The notes under the pieces were generated by a model. That model made no database searches and was not told where the DNA came from. It saw only the letters and a list, made by a program, of their open reading frames with translations. Position numbers and translations under genes: made by a program. From Trueperella bonasi (lineage in GTDB: Bacteria > Actinomycetota > Actinomycetes > Actinomycetales > Actinomycetaceae), in NCBI RefSeq assembly GCF_030811535.1, contig NZ_JAUSQX010000001.1:434001-498000 (forward strand): a stretch of 64,000 nt of DNA. The letters are read 5' to 3'. This document shows, piece by piece, positions 16,060 through 25,456 of the stretch (position 1 is the stretch's first letter; each line of letters begins with the position of its first letter).

Positions 16060-19000
16060 TTAGCGGCCACCGGGCGGGGCGCCAACCCGGATCCGCGGCA
16101 TTCCAAGACCAACCGGCACGGATTCCCCGGCGGCACCAGCACCGCCAATACCAACGCCACCAACGACGCCGGCATGGGCGCCACATCCACCAGGCCCGCC
16201 GCAGCCACAGCCACAGCCAGCGTTCATCTCAGCCGGATCCCATTCGCTCGGATCGCTCACAGCCAGATCAACATCGCCAGACAGGTCGAGCTTTTGCTCC
16301 CCCGCCTCGTGATTAATGAACGCCGTCGAGATCATGAGCTTGATGCGATTGAGCTGATTGACCTCGGAAGCGCCCGGATCGTAGTCGATCGCAACGATAT
16401 TAGCCTCGGGATACTTCTGGCGAAGCGCCCGGAACATGCCCTTACCAACCACGTGATTGGGCAAGCACGCAAAAGGCTGAGCGCAAATAATATTGGGAGT
16501 GCCGTTTTCGATCATGTCCATCATGTCGGCGGTCAAATACCAGCCTTCGCCCGCCTGATTACCTAGCTGCGCGATCTCCTGCACCTTTTCGGCCAGCTCC
16601 TGGATCCGCGGCCCGGCCTCAAACCGCTCCGAGCGCGCGAGCGCCCTGCGATACGGCTTCTCATATTGCTGCAACACCCACAGCGCTAGATTCTGCAGCC
16701 GCCTACTCGTGTTCGAAATCGAGCCGAGCGTCTGATACTTCCAGTCGGCAGTCACCAGCGAGTTGTGGAAGAACTGCGCCAAGCTCGGCAGCTCGGCCTC
16801 GCACCCCTCACGCTCGATCACGCCAACCGCATCGTTATTCGCATCGGGGTGGTATTGCACTAAAATCTCACCCACCATGCCCACGCGCGGCTTGCGCGGA
16901 ATATCCTGCAGCTCGACAGTGTCAAATTCGCGCGTAATCTCCTTAATCAACGCATGGAATCCGATCTTCCGCCCCAAAGTCGGCGAATACCCCCTGTACT
17001 CAAAGAACTCCCGGACGATCCGATCCCACTTCTCGTACAGCTCCACCACGTTGCCGTCGATCTGGTAGGGCCGCGTGCGCAGCACAACTTTTTGTAGCAG
17101 GTCACCCAGCGTGACCGACTGGATCGCCCTGTGCAGCATCGGCACGGTGAACTCGAAGCCCGGATTATCTTCCAGCCCCTGCGCAGACACCGCTATTACC
17201 GGAACCTGCGGATACCCCGCGTCGCGCAACCCCTTCCGCAACAGGCCCGCATAGTTCGTTGCGCGGCACATGCCACCCGTTTGAGTGATAGCCACGGCGG
17301 TCTTGTCCGGATCCGCCCGCCCTGCCAGAAACTCGTCCAACAGCTGCCCGATCACAACGATCGCCGGATAGCACGAATCGTTATTCACGTATTTCAGGCC
17401 GGTCTCAATGTTCGCCTTCGTCGTCTTTTCCAATAGCCGCACGTTATAGCCGCCGCGCCGCAGCACCGGCATGAGCAGGCGGAAGTGGATCGGCGCCATT
17501 TGCGGCACCAAAATCGTGTAGCCCTCTTCGCGCATTTCTTTGGTAAACGGCACTGGATCATAAATATGCCCGGCCTTGTATTCAATCTCCCCGGCGCGCC
17601 CCGGCGAAATCGCGTTCGTCCGGCGTCGCCCGTCCGCCTCGGCCTCGGAATCGAGGGACGCAGGATACGTCAAAACCTCCTCCGACTCCCGCTCGGCCCG
17701 CTCCTCCACCGCCGCCGCAAGCGAACGCAAGCGGATCCGCGCCGCACCCAAATTCGAAATCTCATCGATCTTCAGCGAGGTGTACACATCCCCGCGGCCT
17801 TCCAAAATCTCTTGCACCTGATCGGCGGTAATCGCATCCAAGCCACAACCGAACGAAACGAGCTGGACGAGCTGCATATCGTCGTCGTCACCGGCAGTGG
17901 CCGCCGCCTCGTAAAGCCGCGAGTGATAGGACCACTGGTCGCGTACGCGCAGCGGGCGTTCGAGTTTATTTTCGACGACGGCGTCCTCGGTCAGCACCGC
18001 CGCGCCAAGACCAACGATCAGCTCGGGAATGCCGTGGTTGATCTCCGGATCCAAATGATAGGGCCTGCCGGCAAGCACGATGCCTTTAATTTTGTTGTCC
18101 CGGATGTAATCCAGCGCTTCGCGGCCCTTCGCCTTGATCTCGGCCTGAACCGCGGCCATCTCCTCCCAGCCTGCGTCGCACGCCTCGCGGGCCTCATCCT
18201 CGGTGACGCCCCAGTCGGCGAAAGTCTCAGCAATCCGCCGCGGTAGAATCTCGCGATTCTTCAAGGAAAGGAACGGCGCGATAAACGTGGCTTTTTCCTC
18301 CGCCAGCCGCTCCATATTGTTCCGGATCACTTCGGGGTAGGTGGCGACGATCGGGCAGTTGAAGTTGTTATCCTGACCGCTGGTCGTATCCTCGGAATAG
18401 GACACGCACGGGTAGAAGATCGTCGTGATCCCCTTGTCGAGCAGGGATTCGATGTGCCCGTGGGCGAGCTTTGCCGGGTAGCACACGTTCTCCGAGGGAA
18501 TCGACTCCATGCCGTCCTCAAACAGCTCGTGGTTGGAGCGCCCCGAGATCATCACCCGGAACTTCAGCTTGGTCAGCACCGTGAACCAGAACGGGTAGTC
18601 CTCGTACATGTTGAGCACGCGCGGAATGCCGATATCGCCGCGCGTCGCATCCTTTTCGCGCAGGCGCCGGTAACCGAAAATTCGCTTGTACTTCCACTCG
18701 TACATGTTCGGAATCGGTGATTTCGCGGGCACACGCTCAAGCGAGGCACCGCGCTCACACCGATTTCCGGACACGTGACGCTCGCCCGTCGAGAACGTCG
18801 AAATCGTCATATTGCAGTGGTTTTGGCACAGGCGGCAGGTTTTGAGCTCGGTTTCTACCGTGAGGCCTTCGAGTTCGTCCACCGTGAGCAACGACGACGG
18901 CCGTTCCGGATCCGCCTCCTCCGGCTTGTAATGCCGTTTGGCCGTGAGCGCCGCACCGAACGCGCCCATGAGTCCAGCGATATTCGGGCGCACGACCTCC

Positions 19001-20655
19001 CGCCCGGTCTGCAGCTCGAATGCGCGCAGCACGGAGTCGTTCAGAAACGTTCCGCCTTGGACCACCGGGTGATCCCCCAGCTCATCCGCATCTTTGAGTT
19101 TGATGACCTTATACAGAGCGTTACGCACCACGGAATATGCTAGACCCGCCGAAATATCGGCCACATCCGCGCCTTCCTTTTGCGCCTGCTTGACCGAGGA
19201 GTTCATAAACACCGTGCAGCGCGTGCCAAGATCCACGGGCGCAGTCGATTCGGTGGCGGCCTTCGCGAACGTGTAGATATCCGTGTTCATTCCCGCCGCG
19301 AAGGTTTGGAGGAAGGACCCGCACCCAGAGGAGCACGCTTCGTTCACGGAGATCGAATCGACCACCCCGTTTTTGATCTTCAGGTACTTCATGTCCTGGC
19401 CGCCGATGTCGATCACGGAGGTGACGCCGGGCTGCAGGAATTCTGCCGCCCGAAAGTGCGCCATCGTTTCGATTTCCCCTTCGTCCACCCCGATCGCAGA
19501 CTGCACGATCCCCTCGCCGTATCCCGTTGAGCACGAGCGAACGATGCGCGCACCTTCGGGCAGGTCGTTTTGGAGGCGTTTTACAATCTCGACGGCGGCC
19601 GCCACCGGATCGCCCTCGTTCGAGGCGTAGTGGGTGAACACGATGCGGTCGTCTTCGTCGATGAGCACGGCCTTGATCGTGGTCGATCCGGCGTCGATCC
19701 CGAGGAAGCAGTCGCCGCGTGCCTGCGATGTTGGACGTTCTTCAACCGCGTTCTTGGCGTGCCGCTCGTAGAAGGCAGCCCGCTCGTCGTCGTTGGCAAA
19801 AAGCGGGCGCAGGCGGTTCGTCGTGGCGTCAACGGAACCCGCCTCGCGCAAGACGGTTGCCATCGTGTCGAGTTCCTTAACGTTGGCCTCGTCGGCGAGC
19901 ATGGCCGCGCCAATTGCCACGTAAAGCTGGGCGCGCTCGGGCGTAACATAGGATTCGACCTTGTCGAGGATACGCTCGTAGGCGGCACGCAATTCGGGAA
20001 GGAAGTGGAGTGGGCCGCCGAGGAACATGACGTTGCCGCGGATCGGCCGGCCATTCGCCAATCCGGCAACCGTTTGAAGCGCAACAGATTGAAAAATCGA
20101 AGCCGCAATATCTTCGTGTGCAGCGCCCTGATTGAGCAAGGGCTGGACGTCCGTCTTCGCAAACACGCCACAGCGGGAAGCGATCGGATAAATGGTCTCG
20201 TAATCTTTGGCGAGTTCGTTCAAACCCGCCGCGTCGGTGTTCAACAAAGAAGCCATCTGGTCAATGAACGCGCCCGTTCCTCCCGCGCATGTGCCGTTCA
20301 TACGCTGTTCTGGCGTGGGTTTGAGGTAGGTGAGCTTGGCGTCTTCGCCGCCGAGTTCAATAATGACGTCGGTGTCCGGGTAGGCTCTGCGCGTGGCCTC
20401 GGTTTCCGCGATCACTTCCTGCACGAACGGGATATCGAGGACCTCGGAAACACCCATGCCACCCGATCCTGTAACGGCCGCATTAACGTTGATTCCCGGA
20501 TGTTCGAAAGCGATGTCATCAAGCAGCTTGGCCAACTCGGCGCGCACGTCGGCGTGATGGCGGCGGTAGTCTTCGAACACGACGTCGCTGCCGTCAAGCA
20601 ATACCGCCTTGACAGTTGTTGAACCGACATCAATTCCCAAGCGAAAATTACTCAT
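16060..20655 (-). CDS. Giant acyl-CoA dehydratase activase-related protein (BadF/HgdC + DUF2229 + HgdB-like)
   Basis: Family activases use ATP and a [4Fe-4S] cluster to inject an electron into 2-hydroxyacyl-CoA dehydratases; the physiological role of these giant fusions is not settled. The 1531-aa protein contains two ASKHA ATPase modules: GIDVGSTTVKAVLL with NGTCAGGTGAF in the first (about 1-290), and GIDAGSTTIKAVLI, IGGQDMKYL and NEACSSGCGSF in the second (about 315-600). A Cys cluster (CRLCQNHC) follows, then a DUF2229 segment (NVCYPAKLAHGH, FYPCVSY) and a dehydratase-subunit-like region (NNDSCYPA, TQTGGMCRATNY). It ends in a Gly/Cys-rich tail (CGCGCGGPGGCGA). I prefer the ATG at 20655 because GAGGG precedes it; an in-frame ATG lies at 20667. 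A TetR gene is divergent. Confidence 0.88.
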   Translation of the reverse strand: MSNFRLGIDVGSTTVKAVLLDGSDVVFEDYRRHHADVRAELAKLLDDIAFEHPGINVNAAVTGSGGMGVSEVLDIPFVQEVIAETEATRRAYPDTDVIIELGGEDAKLTYLKPTPEQRMNGTCAGGTGAFIDQMASLLNTDAAGLNELAKDYETIYPIASRCGVFAKTDVQPLLNQGAAHEDIAASIFQSVALQTVAGLANGRPIRGNVMFLGGPLHFLPELRAAYERILDKVESYVTPERAQLYVAIGAAMLADEANVKELDTMATVLREAGSVDATTNRLRPLFANDDERAAFYERHAKNAVEERPTSQARGDCFLGIDAGSTTIKAVLIDEDDRIVFTHYASNEGDPVAAAVEIVKRLQNDLPEGARIVRSCSTGYGEGIVQSAIGVDEGEIETMAHFRAAEFLQPGVTSVIDIGGQDMKYLKIKNGVVDSISVNEACSSGCGSFLQTFAAGMNTDIYTFAKAATESTAPVDLGTRCTVFMNSSVKQAQKEGADVADISAGLAYSVVRNALYKVIKLKDADELGDHPVVQGGTFLNDSVLRAFELQTGREVVRPNIAGLMGAFGAALTAKRHYKPEEADPERPSSLLTVDELEGLTVETELKTCRLCQNHCNMTISTFSTGERHVSGNRCERGASLERVPAKSPIPNMYEWKYKRIFGYRRLREKDATRGDIGIPRVLNMYEDYPFWFTVLTKLKFRVMISGRSNHELFEDGMESIPSENVCYPAKLAHGHIESLLDKGITTIFYPCVSYSEDTTSGQDNNFNCPIVATYPEVIRNNMERLAEEKATFIAPFLSLKNREILPRRIAETFADWGVTEDEAREACDAGWEEMAAVQAEIKAKGREALDYIRDNKIKGIVLAGRPYHLDPEINHGIPELIVGLGAAVLTEDAVVENKLERPLRVRDQWSYHSRLYEAAATAGDDDDMQLVQLVSFGCGLDAITADQVQEILEGRGDVYTSLKIDEISNLGAARIRLRSLAAAVEERAERESEEVLTYPASLDSEAEADGRRRTNAISPGRAGEIEYKAGHIYDPVPFTKEMREEGYTILVPQMAPIHFRLLMPVLRRGGYNVRLLEKTTKANIETGLKYVNNDSCYPAIVVIGQLLDEFLAGRADPDKTAVAITQTGGMCRATNYAGLLRKGLRDAGYPQVPVIAVSAQGLEDNPGFEFTVPMLHRAIQSVTLGDLLQKVVLRTRPYQIDGNVVELYEKWDRIVREFFEYRGYSPTLGRKIGFHALIKEITREFDTVELQDIPRKPRVGMVGEILVQYHPDANNDAVGVIEREGCEAELPSLAQFFHNSLVTADWKYQTLGSISNTSRRLQNLALWVLQQYEKPYRRALARSERFEAGPRIQELAEKVQEIAQLGNQAGEGWYLTADMMDMIENGTPNIICAQPFACLPNHVVGKGMFRALRQKYPEANIVAIDYDPGASEVNQLNRIKLMISTAFINHEAGEQKLDLSGDVDLAVSDPSEWDPAEMNAGCGCGCGGPGGCGAHAGVVGGVGIGGAGAAGESVPVGLGMPRIRVGAPPGGR

Positions 20656-20722
20656 TCGAACCCTCATTCACGTGCGGGCGTGACGATCCCGTACACTGAA
20701 AACCGTAACGAAACGGCAAATC

Positions 20723-20743
20723 AATTTCAATGGCGCTGAAATT
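20723..20743. promoter_or_regulatory. Inverted repeat, candidate TetR operator
   Basis: AATTTCA and TGAAATT flank a 7-base spacer in the 184-bp region between the divergent activase and tetR genes. Position suggests a binding site of the neighbouring regulator. Confidence 0.45.
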
Positions 20744-20749
20744 AGTAAA

Positions 20750-20771
20750 TTCCACTGGCGAAACCGTGGAA
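20750..20771. promoter_or_regulatory. Second inverted repeat in the same divergent region
   Basis: TTCCAC and GTGGAA flank a 10-base spacer. Further TTCCAC and TTGAAATT strings lie between it and the tetR start, so several related half-sites are available. Confidence 0.4.
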
Positions 20772-20839
20772 ATAGCAGGGAAAAATCGACTCGACTTTAG
20801 TCCCAATCTTTCCACGCCGTTGAAATTGGAGAGGAAAGA

Positions 20840-21472
20840 ATGCAGGCTCCCAACACAAAGAGCCACGAAACACGCGGCCCCGCTGGCCGCCGCGGCGAAG
20901 TGCGCCAACGTTTGCTCGACGCCGGCAAGGATCTATTTTCACGCAAAGAATTTTCCGCCGTCACACTTCGCGATATCGCAGCACAAGCAGACTGCGACGC
21001 CGGCCTGATCAACTACTACTTCGGCAGTAAATCTGGCCTTTTCCGCGAAGCGATGTCCCTACCCTACGATCCGGTGGAAGTTATCCATGAAGCGTTTGGG
21101 AACGGCCGGCCCGGCGTCGGCGAGCGAGTATGCCTAGCTGTCATGCAACTGTGGGAAGAATCGACGGTCGAAACCAACATAAAAATTTACGGCTCGTCAA
21201 TCCTCTCGCGTGAGGACACCTACGCCATGTTTTCCACCTGGGTCGAAGAGGAAATGTTGCGCCCCATGGCCGAGGCTCTTCCCGTTACCAATGCAATGCT
21301 CCGCGTTCAACTCGCGTTCGGACAAATACTTGGCCTGTGTTCGGCCCGCTATATTTTCGCTCGCGAACCGCTCGCCTCACTCCCTCGTGAGCAGGTGGCG
21401 CGAATTTACGGGCCCCTCGTCGACGCCGTCGTATTCGGTAAACTTCCAACTAATAAGCACGTCAAAGAATAG
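20840..21472 (+). CDS. TetR-family transcriptional regulator
   Basis: A one-component repressor-type regulator of 210 aa. The N-terminal helix-turn-helix is clear (RLLDAGKDLFSRKEF.. then TLRDIAAQADCDAGLINYYFGSKSGLFREA, about residues 24-73). The C-terminal ligand-binding domain is of the TetR_C type and not specific. GGAGAGGAAAGA precedes the ATG. It is transcribed away from the activase gene across a region with two inverted repeats, so it probably controls that gene and itself. Two acetyltransferase genes follow closely and may be in its operon. Confidence 0.88.
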   Translation: MQAPNTKSHETRGPAGRRGEVRQRLLDAGKDLFSRKEFSAVTLRDIAAQADCDAGLINYYFGSKSGLFREAMSLPYDPVEVIHEAFGNGRPGVGERVCLAVMQLWEESTVETNIKIYGSSILSREDTYAMFSTWVEEEMLRPMAEALPVTNAMLRVQLAFGQILGLCSARYIFAREPLASLPREQVARIYGPLVDAVVFGKLPTNKHVKE

Positions 21473-21484
21473 AACTAGGAAGCC

Positions 21485-21931
21485 ATGCCAGTTGAAAGAG
21501 TAACTCGCGCCACCCCCGAACTCGTGGACGCCTTCAACCGCCTCATCCCACAGCTTTCGTCCACCGCCCCGGAGATGACGCTCGAGCGTCTAGAGGAATT
21601 CCTCAGCCTATATTCAACGAACCAATTCATTTTTCGCGGTGCCGACGGCGACATCCTTGGCCTAGCCATGCTCGTATGCTTTGAGATTCCGACCGGCAGG
21701 CGCGGGCGCGTTGAAGATGTGATCGTCGACGAATCCGCACGCGGCCAAGGCGCTGGACGCGCGTTGATTTACGCCGTCGTCGAACGCGCAAAAGAACTCG
21801 GCGTAAAATCGCTCGAACTCCAGTCTCACCCGACTCGCGAACCGGCGAACGCACTCTATCGCGGAACAGGGTTTTACGTACGTGAAATTAATTTGTACCG
21901 GCACGAAGACATCGGCCAAATTAAGCGGTAG
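21485..21931 (+). CDS. GNAT family N-acetyltransferase
   Basis: The 148-aa protein has a GNAT fold: acetyl-CoA-binding motif A is visible as VEDVIVDESARGQGAGRALI, with ALYRGTGFYVREINLYR at the C-terminus (motif B). The substrate is unknown. It starts 12 bases after the tetR stop. A paralogue of the same layout follows (22050-22478), and both share the N-terminal LIPQLSS pattern, so they arose by tandem duplication. Confidence 0.85.
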   Translation: MPVERVTRATPELVDAFNRLIPQLSSTAPEMTLERLEEFLSLYSTNQFIFRGADGDILGLAMLVCFEIPTGRRGRVEDVIVDESARGQGAGRALIYAVVERAKELGVKSLELQSHPTREPANALYRGTGFYVREINLYRHEDIGQIKR

Positions 21932-22049
21932 TCACGCCGCTTTTCGCCGTAGACTAAGACTTGGCTGTTACAAGACGCGGCTGCGACAGGGCACGACTGC
22001 GCGGTGTAGCAACGACACAGGGCGCAGCAGTGATATAGAGAGGATCGAC

Positions 22050-22478
22050 ATGATCGAACTTGCCAGCTCGGCAACCCCAGACCTAGAAGAGGCATTCGCA
22101 CGGCTCATTCCCCAGCTGTCCTCAAACTCGGCTCCGATGGACATCGAGCAGATCGAAGAATACCTCGCTCAACAGGCGATCGACCTCATTCTTTTCCGTG
22201 ACGAGGGCGAAATCCAAGGCATGCTCACACTCGTTACCTTCACGATCCCGACGGGAACGCGCGCGTGGATCGAGGACGTCGTCGTTGATAATGCCGCGCG
22301 CGGCAAAGGTGCGGGCATGCAACTTGTGGAAGCCGCTATCGAACTTGCTCACTCACGCGGGGCGCATACCGTAGACCTCACCTCGCGCCCCTCGCGCGAG
22401 GCGGCAAACCGCCTATATCAGCGGGCGGGCTTCGAGAAACGCGAAACTAACGTGTATCGCCACGCTGCAGAAAGGTAA
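22050..22478 (+). CDS. GNAT family N-acetyltransferase (tandem paralogue)
   Basis: The 142-aa protein starts at the ATG after AGAGAGGA; the open frame upstream of it looks non-coding. Motif A reads IEDVVVDNAARGKGAGMQLV and the C-terminus reads LYQRAGFEKRETNVYRH. It matches the preceding GNAT along its whole length. The 118-bp gap to that gene may hold its own promoter. The substrate is unknown. Confidence 0.85.
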   Translation: MIELASSATPDLEEAFARLIPQLSSNSAPMDIEQIEEYLAQQAIDLILFRDEGEIQGMLTLVTFTIPTGTRAWIEDVVVDNAARGKGAGMQLVEAAIELAHSRGAHTVDLTSRPSREAANRLYQRAGFEKRETNVYRHAAER

Positions 22479-22521
22479 GCCTGCACCGTAGTTCCCCCCT
22501 CGAGCTACCCCAGCCCGCAAA

Positions 22522-22584
22522 CGCGAGGACTCTTGGCCAAACGCGAGAGGAATTACCCCTCGCCGATGACCAAAAGTCCTCGCG
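22522..22584. terminator. Nested hairpin between convergent genes
   Basis: The outer arms CGCGAGGACTCTTGG and CCAAAAGTCCTCGCG pair with one mismatch. An inner stem (GCGAGAGG with CCCCTCGC, one mismatch) sits inside the loop. It lies between the end of the GNAT gene and the end of fumC and probably terminates both. Confidence 0.65.
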
Positions 22585-22615
22585 CATGAGTGATCGAAAG
22601 TATCCAGCAGGCGGT

Positions 22616-24001
22616 TTAGTAATCGCCTACCATGGTCGTGACATCAAGAGCCGCGTTCAGCGTCTCCTCATCAATTTCGCCGCGCTCCACGAACCCAAGA
22701 TCGATGGCAGCTTCCTTGACCGTCATGTTTTCGGCCACCGAATGCTTCGCGATCTTAGCGGCATTCTCATAGCCGATATGGCGGTTGAGCGGCGTCACGA
22801 TCGACGGCGAAGACTCGGCAAGCTCAAGCGCACGCTCGCGGTTAACCTCGAGGCCATCGACAGTCTTCGTTGCCAGCACCTCACACATATTGCCGAGAAT
22901 ATTGATCGACTCAAGCAGATTCTGAGCCATCACCGGAAGTGTCACCAAAAGGTCAAAATTGCCCTGCGTGCCCGCAAAGGCAATCGCCGCGTCATTACCG
23001 ATCACTTGAGAGGCCACCATGATCGTTGCCTCCGGAACCACCGGGTTCACCTTGCCTGGCATGATCGACGAACCTGGCTGGAGGTCGGGCAGGTGAAGCT
23101 CGCCAATCCCCGCGCGCGGGCCCGAGCCCATCCAGCGCAAATCGTTAGCAATCTTCACGAGCGAAACGGCCACCACGCGTAGGGCTCCCGACGTCTCCAC
23201 CAAAGAATCTTGAGCAGCCTGCGCTTCGAAATGATTCGCGGCTTCCACGAACGGCAAGCCGGTGTTTTCGGCGATCAGCTCGATCACACGCTGTGAGAAG
23301 CCTTCGGGGGTGTTAATGCCAGTGCCCACTGCCGTGCCGCCAAGCGGAAGCTCCGCGAGGCGCTTTTCCGTGTCTTTCACACGCTCGATCCCGTAGCGGA
23401 TCTGCTGCGCGTATCCGGAGAACTCCTGGCCGAAGGTAATCGGCGTTGCATCCATGAGATGCGTGCGCCCAGCCTTGACGACGTCTTTCCACTCCTGCGC
23501 CTTCGCCTCAAGGGAGGCAAGGAGCGTTTCCATCTTCGGATAAAGGGAGTCACGCAACGCTGCAAGTGCCGCAATGTGGATCGACGACGGGAAGACGTCA
23601 TTGGAGGACTGCGAGGCATTCACGTGATCGTTGGGATGAATGTCGAGATCATCGGTTGAGGCGAGGGTTGCGATCACTTCGTTGGTGTTCATGTTTGACG
23701 ACGTGCCCGAGCCGGTTTGGAAAATATCAATGGGGAAGTGATCGTCGTGCTTTCCGGCGATCACTTCCTCGGCTGCCGCCACGATCGCGTCTTTGCGAGC
23801 GCCATCGATCACGCCGAGTTCGTTATTGGCAATCGCCGCTGCACGTTTGATTTGGCCAAGTGCGTGGATGTGCGGAGGTTCGAGCCTCTTGCCTGAAATC
23901 GGGAAGTTCTCCACTGCGCGCTGGGTTTGTGCGCGGTACAGCGCGTCCTTGGGGACTTTCACTTCGCCCATCGTGTCGTGCTCAATGCGGTACTCGGTCA
24001 T
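22616..24001 (-). CDS. fumC: Class II fumarate hydratase
   Basis: FumC interconverts fumarate and malate in the TCA cycle or its reductive branch. The 461-aa product has the superfamily signature [12 protein letters not shown], the [14 protein letters not shown] motif and the [12 protein letters not shown] region, all typical of FumC rather than aspartate ammonia-lyase. GAAGGAGAGTT precedes the ATG. It is a single gene; guaB3 lies upstream on the same strand, separated by 249 bases that include a degenerate repeat. Confidence 0.95.
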   Translation of the reverse strand: MTEYRIEHDTMGEVKVPKDALYRAQTQRAVENFPISGKRLEPPHIHALGQIKRAAAIANNELGVIDGARKDAIVAAAEEVIAGKHDDHFPIDIFQTGSGTSSNMNTNEVIATLASTDDLDIHPNDHVNASQSSNDVFPSSIHIAALAALRDSLYPKMETLLASLEAKAQEWKDVVKAGRTHLMDATPITFGQEFSGYAQQIRYGIERVKDTEKRLAELPLGGTAVGTGINTPEGFSQRVIELIAENTGLPFVEAANHFEAQAAQDSLVETSGALRVVAVSLVKIANDLRWMGSGPRAGIGELHLPDLQPGSSIMPGKVNPVVPEATIMVASQVIGNDAAIAFAGTQGNFDLLVTLPVMAQNLLESINILGNMCEVLATKTVDGLEVNRERALELAESSPSIVTPLNRHIGYENAAKIAKHSVAENMTVKEAAIDLGFVERGEIDEETLNAALDVTTMVGDY

Positions 24002-24130
24002 AACTCTCCTTCGAGAAAATATCGATTACTGGGTTGTCACAGAGCTATTTTCCCACTTTTGCCGGGGTTAATGAAGGAGTTACGCCGCAGGCAAGAGAAA
24101 ACGGTTAGCAACTTCGGGGATCGATCACAC

Positions 24131-24232
24131 CCACGGACGTCGATGACACTCGCCCGAGGTCGATAAACCAAGAAATTTGAGATTTTTCGCGGCCTATGGA
24201 CCTCCCGCGGCAAGAGGGACCTCCGACGGTGG
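24131..24232. repeat. Degenerate GGAGGTC-type repeat, R4
   Basis: It contains CGAGGTCGATAAACCA, GCCTATGGACCTCC and GAGGGACCTCCG in the order seen in R1-R3, but with many changes. It occupies most of the fumC-guaB3 gap. Confidence 0.45.
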
Positions 24233-24250
24233 CAGCAACCCTGCCCGCCC

Positions 24251-25360
24251 CTACATACCGACGGAAACGAGCACTCGCTGGAATTCCTTCAGATCGGAAT
24301 AGCCCGTCATCGCCATGGCGTGCCGAAGCGCTCCGGTAAAGTTCGTCAGGCCGTCAGCGCTGTTCGACGGGCCGTTAATGATCGTCTCCAAGCTCGCTAC
24401 CGTGCCAACTTCCACGCGTTCACCGCGCGGCAGATCCTTGTGGTAAACCTCGGCGCCCCAGTGATATCCGCGCCCGGGCGCTTCACTTGAGCGAGCCAAT
24501 GCCGTGCCAAGCATGACGCCATCGGCACCGCAAGCAATCGCCTTGACCAGATCGCCGGAGGTCGACACCTGCCCGTCCGCAATCACGTGTACGTACCGCC
24601 CGCCCGTTTCGTCCATGTATTCGCGCCGGGCAGCCGCCACGTCCGCAACAGTGGTAGCCATTGGTACAGCAACGCCGACAGTGCGGCGGTTCGCCGTCGT
24701 CGCTCCCCCACCAAAACCCGCAAGCACGCCAGCCGCGCCGGTACGCATCAGGTGCAGTGCAGCGGTATACGAAGCCGCACCTCCGACGACCACGGGCACA
24801 TCCAGCTCGTAAATGAACCGTTTCAGGTTGAGCGGCTCGCGATTGGAGGACACGTGCTCGGCCGAAACCGTCGTGCCGCGGATGACAAACAAATCAACGC
24901 CCGCGTTCACCACCGTCCGCCAATGTTCCTGCGTTCGCTGGGGCGAAAGCGCGCCGGCCACAATCTGCCCCGATTCCCGGATCTCGTTCAGCCGCTCCTG
25001 AATCAGCTCCGACTTGATCGGCTCCCGGTAGAGCTTTTGCATCAGCGCCGTCGCCGACTCGGCGGGTTCGCGGGCAATCTGCTCGAAAATCGGGGTGGGA
25101 TCTTCGTAGCGGGTCCACACGCCTTCGAGGTCGAGCACGCCCACGCCGCCCAACTCGCCCATCTTGATTGCCGTCCACGGGGAGGTTACCGAATCCATTG
25201 GCGCCGCCATAATTGGGATGTCGAGCAACGAGGCATCAAATTGCCAAGAAATCGACACATCCGCGGCATCACGGGTTCTTCGCGAAGGCACCACCGAAAT
25301 ATCGTCGAAAGAATAGCCGACCCGTGCGCGTTTACCGCGTCCAATCTCCGTTTCACTCAT
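24251..25360 (-). CDS. guaB3: GuaB3-family IMP dehydrogenase-related protein
   Basis: GuaB3 proteins are IMP dehydrogenase paralogues without CBS domains. The 369-aa protein has the TIM-barrel features: SFDDISVVPSRR, PIMAAPMDSVTSP, VVVGGAASY and ADGQVSTSGDLVKAIACGADGVMLG. In IMPDH the catalytic loop is GxGSICTT; here the equivalent stretch reads GGGATTANRRTVG, so the catalytic Cys appears to be absent. It may therefore not be an IMP dehydrogenase. guaA and guaB are elsewhere in this window. The ATG at 25360 is the only good start. Confidence 0.9.
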   Translation of the reverse strand: MSETEIGRGKRARVGYSFDDISVVPSRRTRDAADVSISWQFDASLLDIPIMAAPMDSVTSPWTAIKMGELGGVGVLDLEGVWTRYEDPTPIFEQIAREPAESATALMQKLYREPIKSELIQERLNEIRESGQIVAGALSPQRTQEHWRTVVNAGVDLFVIRGTTVSAEHVSSNREPLNLKRFIYELDVPVVVGGAASYTAALHLMRTGAAGVLAGFGGGATTANRRTVGVAVPMATTVADVAAARREYMDETGGRYVHVIADGQVSTSGDLVKAIACGADGVMLGTALARSSEAPGRGYHWGAEVYHKDLPRGERVEVGTVASLETIINGPSNSADGLTNFTGALRHAMAMTGYSDLKEFQRVLVSVGM

Positions 25361-25456
25361 GTCCCCTATCCTATCGATTCAGACTCTCACCTGCGTGGGA
25401 CTCGGCGTTTGTCGGAGCACCGCCCTAGACTTGAGCCATTCACCCAAGGAGACATG

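Noticed and set aside
19570-20622. 350-codon plus-strand frame
   Set aside because: It is antisense to the activase gene, has no recognisable domain and reflects third-position GC bias.
24587-25453. Long in-frame extension upstream of the exonuclease gene
   Set aside because: It is antisense to guaB3, Arg/His-rich in composition, and a good ribosome site with a family-consistent start exists at 25457.
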